DNA of 11,241 nt from Candidatus Roizmanbacteria bacterium (GTDB lineage Bacteria; Patescibacteriota; Microgenomatia; UBA1406; GWC2-37-13). Under the pieces are notes generated by a model. It made no database searches, had not been told where the DNA came from, and saw nothing but the letters and a program-made list of their open reading frames with translations. The stretch is taken from NCBI GenBank assembly GCA_016206365.1, contig JACQRR010000027.1, forward strand, positions 1 through 11,241, read 5' to 3'. The translations under genes were made by a program, and so were the position numbers. This document shows positions 7,269 to 11,241 of the stretch, piece after piece (the stretch's first letter is position 1; each line of letters begins with the position of its first letter).

Positions 7269-7997
7269 ATGAAGACTCAACTGCTCTATCTTGAAAACTC
7301 ATACCTTAAAGAAATGGATGCTGTTGTACTTGAAGTAATACCTGACGGAAGCGGTTGGAAAATAATTTTGGATAAATCAGTTTTTTACCCTATGGGCGGA
7401 GGACAACCCACAGATCAAGGAACAATTACTTCTGATTCTTGGAAAGGCGATGTATACCAGGTTCTTATGAAAGACGGAGAAATCTGGCATTATGTCAAAG
7501 CACTATCTGTGCCAACAATAGGAATGAAACTTCATGGAGTCATAAACTGGGAGAGACGATACAAAAATATGCAAGTCCATTCGGCAGGACATATTGTCGA
7601 CTTTGCCATGTATCTTTTAGATTATTCTCCAAATACGTTAATGCCTTTTAAAGGCGACCACGGTAAAAAACCCTACATTGTATATATTGGCGAATTAAAA
7701 GAAGATATAAAACAAAAACTCGAAGATAAAGCAAACGAACTCGTCAAAAAAGATCTCAAGTTTACTACTCTTTTTCAACCTTTTAAAAATCTCCAAAAAG
7801 AAGCCATTTATTTACAACCAGGATTACCGCTGAATAAACCATTAAGAACGCTAAGATTAGAAACTGTTGGTGCAGTGGCTGACGGAGGCACTCAGGTAAG
7901 ATCTACAAAAGAAGTCGGAAAAATTATCATCCCATTAATTGAAAATAAAGACGGAAATACAGTAGTTAATTACTTTGTAGCCCCACTGTCATCCTGA
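7269..7997 (+). CDS. AlaX-like alanyl-tRNA editing protein
   Basis: 242 residues. Free-standing relatives of the AlaRS editing domain hydrolyse Ser or Gly wrongly attached to tRNA-Ala in the cytoplasm. The ATG at 7269 (MKTQLLYLENSYL) matches the usual family N-terminus; the in-frame ATG at 7257 lies inside the -10 box and is unlikely. Motifs: FYPMGGGQPTDQG (39-51), the zinc-binding HSAGH (His104, His108), and DGGTQV (205-210) followed by TKEVG. In most relatives the last motif is CGGTHV, whose Cys and His complete the zinc site; here they are Asp205 and Gln209. The enzyme may bind zinc differently or not at all, or this may be a known subgroup that I cannot confirm. The last residues (LSS) and the TGA stop are encoded by the palindromic repeat that begins at 7987. 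Confidence 0.88.
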   Translation: MKTQLLYLENSYLKEMDAVVLEVIPDGSGWKIILDKSVFYPMGGGQPTDQGTITSDSWKGDVYQVLMKDGEIWHYVKALSVPTIGMKLHGVINWERRYKNMQVHSAGHIVDFAMYLLDYSPNTLMPFKGDHGKKPYIVYIGELKEDIKQKLEDKANELVKKDLKFTTLFQPFKNLQKEAIYLQPGLPLNKPLRTLRLETVGAVADGGTQVRSTKEVGKIIIPLIENKDGNTVVNYFVAPLSS

Positions 7998-8093
7998 GCG
8001 TTAGCGAAGGATCTAGCGATCCGCCGTCTGGCGGAGAGCGTAAAAACGCTTACGCTAGATTCTTCACTTCGCTACGCTTCGTTCAGAATGACA
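7987..8093. repeat. 107-base REP/MITE-like palindromic element
   Basis: Terminal arms TGTCAT (7987-7992) and ATGACA (8088-8093) begin a long imperfect inverted repeat: TGTCATCCTGAGCG on the left matches the complement of the right end at most positions, and the pairing resumes through AGCGAAG and ATCTAGCG, the right arm carrying a few extra bases. Two small hairpins sit at the centre: CCGCC-GTCT-GGCGG (8021-8034) and AGCGT-AAAA-ACGCT (8037-8050). The outline, from TCCTGAGCG to the matching TTCAGAATGACA end, is that of a dispersed bacterial REP-type repeat. It overlaps the last four codons of the alaX-like gene and could act as a terminator for it. Confidence 0.85.
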
Positions 8094-8112
8094 AAGAATA
8101 ACTCATGTTAAG

Positions 8113-8118
8113 TATAAT
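8113..8118 (+). promoter_or_regulatory. Putative -10 box for the Fic gene
   Basis: A TATAAT hexamer stands between the palindromic element and fic. ATGACA at the end of the palindrome (8088-8093) is a possible -35, but the spacing of 19 bases is long. Transcription would begin near 8125, so a ~52-base leader would contain most of the 10-base tandem repeats. Confidence 0.35.
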
Positions 8119-8120
8119 TT

Positions 8121-8160
8121 TTTAATATCTTCTGACATCTTGCAATATCTTCTAATATCT
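8121..8160 (+). repeat. Four tandem 10-base repeats upstream of fic
   Basis: Four back-to-back units end in a shared heptamer: TTTAATATCT, TCTGACATCT, TGCAATATCT and TCTAATATCT. The exact 10-base period puts the units on nearly the same face of the DNA helix. The array ends 16 bases before the fic ATG. It could be a protein-binding array, a leader-RNA element or simply low-complexity repeat; the sequence alone does not decide. Confidence 0.7.
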
Positions 8161-8176
8161 GTTAAAAATATGGCTG

Positions 8177-9169
8177 ATGAAATTGAATTATGTCTATAAA
8201 AAAACCTCAAGAATACAAGAGTATCTTCATAAACTCGAAGTCATAAGAGGCGTCATTGATCTTTTACCCAATCTGCCTCAAGTAGAAGAAAATCTGCGGC
8301 GAAAGTCGCTTTTAAAAAGCTCTCTTTATTCTGCACGAATCGAGGGAAACAAACTCCAACTTAAAGATTTTCAATATAAAGAAAAAAATAACTCAAAAAA
8401 TAGTGCTAAGATAGAAGTTTTTAATATTTTAAAAGCTCTACGATGGCTCTATTCTAACAGAATTCCCAAAAAATTGTCAGAGCCTCTTATTCTCAAACTG
8501 CATAAATTGGTTATGTCAAATCTTACCCCCGATGCAGGCTACTTTCGGACCGAGCCGTCGGCAATTTTCAATCAAGCCGGCGTTGCAATCTACCTTACGC
8601 CTCCCCCTCCTCAAGTAATTACTCTGGTAAAAAAATTGGCGCAAATAATAAATTCATCTAAAGAATCTCCACCGACAAAAGCTGCTATTTATCATTTTGC
8701 TTTTGAAAAAGTTCATCCATTCTTAGACGGAAACGGCAGAGTTGGCAGAATTCTATCGACCTACATTCTTAAAAATGGCGGATTTTCCTTCCGCGGGTTG
8801 GTCTCCCTGGAGGAATTTTTTGAAAACAGGATGCAACAATATTATGACCTTTTGACCATCAGGGGAAAGGATATCACTGATTTTGTCGAGTTTTTCCTCG
8901 AGGGATTGTGCTATCAAGCAGAAAAAATGCTAGATGGTTTAAAAAATCAGAGTGAAGAACTTCCGGAAGACAGACTATTGCCTAGAAGGCAGGAGATTTT
9001 GTCGATTATAAGAGATCATCAAGTGGTTTCATTTAACTTTATCAAAAGGCGCTTTGCTAAAATTCCAGAAAGTTCGCTGCATTACGACCTTAAAAAGCTG
9101 ATTAAAGGCGTCTTCGTCAAAAAACTAGGCACCACCCGAGGAGTAATGTATGCAGAAAATAAAAAATAG
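8177..9169 (+). CDS. Fic-domain protein with N-terminal inhibitory motif and C-terminal winged helix
   Basis: 330-residue Fic (filamentation induced by cAMP) protein; most family members transfer AMP from ATP to hydroxyl side chains of target proteins. The core motif HPFLDGNGRVGR (180-191) is fully canonical, with catalytic His180 and phosphate-binding Asn186/Arg188. The N-terminal SARIEGN (52-58) fits the S/T-xxx-E-G/N inhibitory motif, so this is a class II self-inhibited Fic in which Glu56 would block productive ATP binding. GYFRTEP (121-127) and a proline-rich flap (TPPPPQV, 141-147) are typical. The C-terminal ~60 residues (RRQEILSIIRDHQ through the SSLHYDLKKL helix) look like a winged helix, possibly for DNA binding. 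ATG start at 8177; no clear Shine-Dalgarno. It converges on a Phd/PIN pair with only four bases between stops. Confidence 0.93.
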   Translation: MKLNYVYKKTSRIQEYLHKLEVIRGVIDLLPNLPQVEENLRRKSLLKSSLYSARIEGNKLQLKDFQYKEKNNSKNSAKIEVFNILKALRWLYSNRIPKKLSEPLILKLHKLVMSNLTPDAGYFRTEPSAIFNQAGVAIYLTPPPPQVITLVKKLAQIINSSKESPPTKAAIYHFAFEKVHPFLDGNGRVGRILSTYILKNGGFSFRGLVSLEEFFENRMQQYYDLLTIRGKDITDFVEFFLEGLCYQAEKMLDGLKNQSEELPEDRLLPRRQEILSIIRDHQVVSFNFIKRRFAKIPESSLHYDLKKLIKGVFVKKLGTTRGVMYAENKK

Positions 9170-9173
9170 GACT

Positions 9174-9578
9174 TCATTTTATAACTCTCAAAAAAGATCT
9201 TGGTGAAAGAATCTTTATTCCTTTGAAATTTTTTAGCGTTAAAAGATCCTTGTCTCCTGTTATGATAAAATCGGCTTTGCCGCTTTTGGCCGTATCAAGA
9301 ATCATATTATCTTTAGGATCTCGACATATTTTAGTAGTATAACTGGGAAAAATCTTTTCCGTATACTCTTCAAGCTCTTTTACCCATTTTGAGACTATTT
9401 CATCAGCAACTCGAAATTTGTAACGTAATTTGGAGCGAAATTCATCTAGTAACTCTGGAGAAAGAAGAAGAATATAAGTACTTTCGTAGCGGAATTTATC
9501 GAGACATTTTTTTGGCGTTCCTCCCCAAATTAAACCTGAGATTAAGACATTAGTATCAACGACGACTCTTATCATCAT
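9174..9578 (-). CDS. PIN-domain toxin (putative ribonuclease)
   Basis: 134-residue PIN-domain protein, the toxin half of a type II pair; such proteins are Mg-dependent RNases acting in the cytoplasm. The acidic active-site residues are visible: Asp8 in VVVDTNVLIS, Glu46 in PELLDEF, Asp90 in CRDPKDN and Asp109 in ITGDKDLL, the pattern of the COG1569-type putative toxins. It starts inside the antitoxin gene (overlap about 20 bases), as expected for coupled translation. Two adjacent ATGs are possible starts (ending at 9578 or 9575); the second gives MIRVVVDTN, closer to the usual family start. AAAAGG lies right before them. The full catalytic set suggests an active toxin. Confidence 0.92.
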   Translation of the reverse strand: MMIRVVVDTNVLISGLIWGGTPKKCLDKFRYESTYILLLSPELLDEFRSKLRYKFRVADEIVSKWVKELEEYTEKIFPSYTTKICRDPKDNMILDTAKSGKADFIITGDKDLLTLKNFKGIKILSPRSFLRVIK

Positions 9579-9882
9579 CCTTTTCTAAAATTTCTAGCAA
9601 TTGGTCGCCGGTCATCTTATTGGGATTATATCCCTTTTTTTTAAGCCAGGTAGCTATATTCTGCTTAGTTTTTTTGGCAAGTTCATCGAGCCTAACATTC
9701 CAAAGCCTTTTTGTCTCCTGCGTTAAAAGTTCGTAGTCTTTGTATGAGATGATCACTGCTTCAGGTTTACTATCCCGCAATACAAGAAGAGGTATTGCTT
9801 CTTTTTTAACCATATCGAAAATCTTCCGAGTATTAGCTCTTAGTTCGGTTATGCCTATTATTTTGGGAAGAGGAATATTCAT
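9556..9882 (-). CDS. Phd/YefM-family antitoxin
   Basis: 108-residue antitoxin. The N-terminal half (IIGITELRANTRKIFDMV, then PLLVLRDSKPEAVIISYKDYELL) is a standard Phd/YefM DNA-binding fold, with the ITELR start and the EAVIIS.KDYE segment. The C-terminal half, KTKQNIATWLKKKGYNPNKMTGDQLLEILEKDDD, is charged and probably wraps the PIN toxin. It is first in the operon and overlaps the toxin start. Its own promoter contains an inverted repeat between the -35 and -10 boxes, which fits autorepression by the antitoxin or the antitoxin-toxin complex. The predicted RNA start is about two bases from the ATG, so translation is probably leaderless. The stop is TGA. Confidence 0.92.
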   Translation of the reverse strand: MNIPLPKIIGITELRANTRKIFDMVKKEAIPLLVLRDSKPEAVIISYKDYELLTQETKRLWNVRLDELAKKTKQNIATWLKKKGYNPNKMTGDQLLEILEKDDDKSRR

Positions 9883-9890
9883 ATAATCAA

Positions 9891-9919
9891 AGTATAATGT
9901 ACGTTTTAACGTATGTCAA
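9891..9919 (-). promoter_or_regulatory. Promoter and inverted-repeat operator of the Phd/PIN operon
   Basis: Read on the - strand: TTGACA (9914-9919), a 17-base spacer, then TATACT (9891-9896), five of six matches at -10 and a perfect -35. The spacer holds a perfect inverted repeat TACGTT-AA-AACGTA (9900-9913), placed where bound protein would block RNA polymerase. This is the expected site for autorepression by the Phd-type antitoxin; the binding itself is inferred. RNA would start near 9884. Confidence 0.8.
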
Positions 9920-10017
9920 GAAGTATTCTAAAATTTCAGAAATTTAACATGCTGAAGTAAAATGATTTTGAAATATTAACTCTTTGTCCCTCGCTTTCGC
10001 TAATAAAAAATAGAATT

Positions 10018-10728
10018 TCACTTAAAATATTTAAAGACAAAAGTACTTAGCACACCTAAACTGTAAGCGACACCAAAGTAAAAAGTAACCGGCAGTTGGG
10101 CAAACTTTCGCTTGGCAAAAAAGAGCAGGTAGATTGCAAGCGCCATGACAGAAGCAAACACCCACAAATCAATTCCTATATCTTCAAAAGCCAGATTGGC
10201 AAATATACCCAGAGCGATAAATAAACTGTTCGGAACTATAAAGAGCAAGTCCTTAGTTCCAACAGATTTTTTTCTCGGCAGGTTATACTCCAAGAGCATC
10301 AGAGATACGTTCATCAAGACGAAACCCAGATAATAGACATAGTGACTAAACTCGTCATCGTTGAAAATAACAATATTGCATAAGGATTTATTTAAAACCT
10401 GTTTTTCACAAAATCGTGCATGCAAATAATTCGTCACCTCATGATCACCTGACCCTGCTCCAAAAAAATAGATACCTGAAATCAGAAGAACATTGAGAAA
10501 TACAAATAATGCGGTTTTTCTAAATGGACTATCATAGACAATCTGCTGCCTCAAAAGATAGTAAAGGATAATCGCCATTAATGGAATAGGCAGCATCGCA
10601 TTAAAATCCAGCCAGCGCAAAAACTCAAACGATTGGAGATACGAAGAAGTAAGTTTTGTCAGCCGATTCAAAGAGAGCAGAATAATATTGAGCGATAATC
10701 CTGTAAGTATGAGGTGAATTTTTTTCAT
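10018..10728 (-). CDS. Unrecognised polytopic membrane protein with acidic/His loop
   Basis: 236 residues from ATG at 10728 (MKKIHLILTGLSLN); an upstream TTG at 10752 would add eight basic residues and is less likely. About seven hydrophobic segments can be drawn, at roughly 3-22, 42-60, 72-90, 128-147, 159-179, 184-205 and 213-233. The only long polar loop (about 91-127) contains GDHE (94-97), a His (103), Cys107 and Cys117, and DDEFSH (124-129). These could form a metal site and a disulfide if the loop faces outward. I do not recognise the family; comparison with ceramidase-like membrane hydrolases is only suggested by the His/Asp pattern and is not supported further. It stands alone, on the same strand as the Phd/PIN pair but separated by 135 bases. 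No obvious promoter. Confidence 0.75.
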   Translation of the reverse strand: MKKIHLILTGLSLNIILLSLNRLTKLTSSYLQSFEFLRWLDFNAMLPIPLMAIILYYLLRQQIVYDSPFRKTALFVFLNVLLISGIYFFGAGSGDHEVTNYLHARFCEKQVLNKSLCNIVIFNDDEFSHYVYYLGFVLMNVSLMLLEYNLPRKKSVGTKDLLFIVPNSLFIALGIFANLAFEDIGIDLWVFASVMALAIYLLFFAKRKFAQLPVTFYFGVAYSLGVLSTFVFKYFK

Positions 10729-10810
10729 TGGTCGAGATTTACGAAAAAGCAAAGTCCTAAACCGATCTTTGATCTGGTTTGTGGATTAGAACCGAATTTT
10801 AAAGCTGTTA

Positions 10811-10926
10811 GCTCGGCCGCCTTCCTTCGACTTCGCTCAGGACGAGTCGGCGGCCTCGCTTCCGTTTACCCTGAGTTAAGTCGAAGGGTTATTTTTTGCG
10901 CGCGATTTTGTTCGGCGAAGCCGAGC
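10811..10926. repeat. Nested palindromic repeat element
   Basis: Three sets of inverted arms are nested or interlocked. GCTCGGC (10811-10817) matches GCCGAGC (10920-10926) at the ends. GGCCGCC (10815-10821) matches GGCGGCC (10849-10855). CCTTCGACTTCGCTCAGG (10824-10841) is complementary to 10870-10887 at 16 of 18 positions. The last two sets compete for the same region, so two alternative folds are possible. It shares ACTTCGCT with the elements at 661-715 and 7987-8093 and follows the stop of the small gene at 10929, where it could end transcription. Confidence 0.75.
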
Positions 10927-10928
10927 AT

Positions 10929-11165
10929 TTATTTTATTTTAATGCTTTTCCCCTTTATCTTTTTATATAACTCGTAGAATATTCCAACTGCTCCTGGAAA
11001 TACTAGAATACTTGCGAAAATAACGGCTGTAGGGCTTATGTCTCCCTTACCTTCGGCTTCTGACATATATCCAACCATTAACCCAAATATAACCATAATA
11101 AAATAAATAGTTAGCTTAGGATTCTCAGAAACAATTTGCGTTATACTTTTTTGTTTGGTTTGCAT
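10929..11165 (-). CDS. Small two-helix membrane protein (78 residues)
   Basis: 78 residues. A polar N-terminus (MQTKQKSITQIVSENPK) is followed by a hydrophobic helix at about 18-34, an acidic loop (SEAEGKGDISP) and a second helix at about 46-64, ending in a Lys-rich tail (YKKIKGKSIKIK) that by the positive-inside rule would be cytoplasmic. I do not recognise the family. The gene is strongly supported by a nearly perfect Shine-Dalgarno sequence and a strong promoter upstream. It does not share the YPWV motif of the two small proteins around the kinase, so it is not an evident relative of them. Confidence 0.82.
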   Translation of the reverse strand: MQTKQKSITQIVSENPKLTIYFIMVIFGLMVGYMSEAEGKGDISPTAVIFASILVFPGAVGIFYELYKKIKGKSIKIK

Positions 11166-11168
11166 ATC

Positions 11169-11177
11169 ATCACCTCC
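11169..11177 (-). promoter_or_regulatory. Strong Shine-Dalgarno site of the 78-residue gene
   Basis: On the - strand GGAGGTGAT precedes the ATG at 11165 by three bases, measured from the end of the full match (7-8 from the GGAGG core). It matches the canonical 16S rRNA tail almost completely and is the only such site I found before a gene in this window, so it fixes this start firmly. Confidence 0.9.
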
Positions 11178-11207
11178 ATTCGTTTATTTTTTGTCTAAAT
11201 GAGATTT

Positions 11208-11236
11208 ATTATACAAATACCACTTGCTTTTAACAA
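11208..11236 (-). promoter_or_regulatory. Strong sigma70-type promoter of the 78-residue gene
   Basis: On the - strand TTGTTA (11231-11236), a 17-base spacer, then a perfect TATAAT (11208-11213). RNA would start near 11201, leaving a leader of about 36 bases that carries the Shine-Dalgarno site. Confidence 0.75.
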
Positions 11237-11241
11237 TCTAG

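Noticed and set aside
8121..8160. CRISPR array
   Set aside because: The 10-base units are contiguous without spacers and far shorter than CRISPR repeats.
9931..9945. AAATTT-CAG-AAATTT inverted repeat upstream of the antitoxin promoter
   Set aside because: Such short AT-only palindromes are expected by chance in AT-rich DNA.
10714..10977. 87-residue reading frame on the + strand
   Set aside because: It runs through the nested palindrome and overlaps the ends of two better supported - strand genes.
1..11241. UGA recoded as an amino acid, as in some CPR lineages
   Set aside because: UGA ends the alaX-like, antitoxin and PIN frames at sensible family lengths, and no gene is interrupted by in-frame UGA.

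Overview
The window looks like part of a chromosome from a Candidate Phyla Radiation (Patescibacteria) bacterium, most likely of the Microgenomates type. That placement is inferred from AT-rich sequence, very compact gene order, divergent glycolytic enzymes, many small membrane proteins, weak or missing Shine-Dalgarno sites and REP-like intergenic palindromes. UGA is used as a stop (for example at the ends of the alaX-like and Phd-type genes), so the UGA-recoding lineages are unlikely.

Left part (1-2939, + strand): the 3' end of a class II fructose-1,6-bisphosphatase, then glyceraldehyde-3-phosphate dehydrogenase (GTG start at 726) and phosphoglycerate kinase 15 bases later. Together they form a central-carbon cluster covering lower glycolysis/gluconeogenesis. 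A -10 box and a folded repeat element lie in the gap before gap.

Middle part (2952-4808, + strand): a UbiB/ABC1-type atypical kinase sits between two tiny two-helix membrane proteins (50 and 62 residues) that are paralogous to each other. The first is too short to be found by length-based gene calling, and its stop is one base from the kinase ATG. I consider this the most promising candidate for an undescribed module.

Next (4851-7223, - strand): a 790-residue fusion of a multi-helix membrane domain, a spermidine-synthase-like domain and a C-terminal M28 domain that most resembles glutaminyl cyclase. It is divergent from an AlaX-like tRNA-editing gene (7269-7997), with overlapping -10 elements in a 45-base gap. 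The alaX stop codon lies inside a 107-base palindromic repeat.

Right part: a Fic protein with its own inhibitory motif (8177-9169) converges on a Phd/PIN toxin-antitoxin pair (9174-9882, - strand), which has a near-consensus promoter with an inverted-repeat operator in its spacer. After that come an unrecognised seven-helix membrane protein (- strand), a nested palindrome, and a small two-helix membrane protein (- strand) with a strong promoter and a near-perfect Shine-Dalgarno sequence.

A recurring theme is a -10 box placed so close to the start codon that the mRNA would be leaderless or nearly so (2952, 7269, 9882), in contrast to the last gene.
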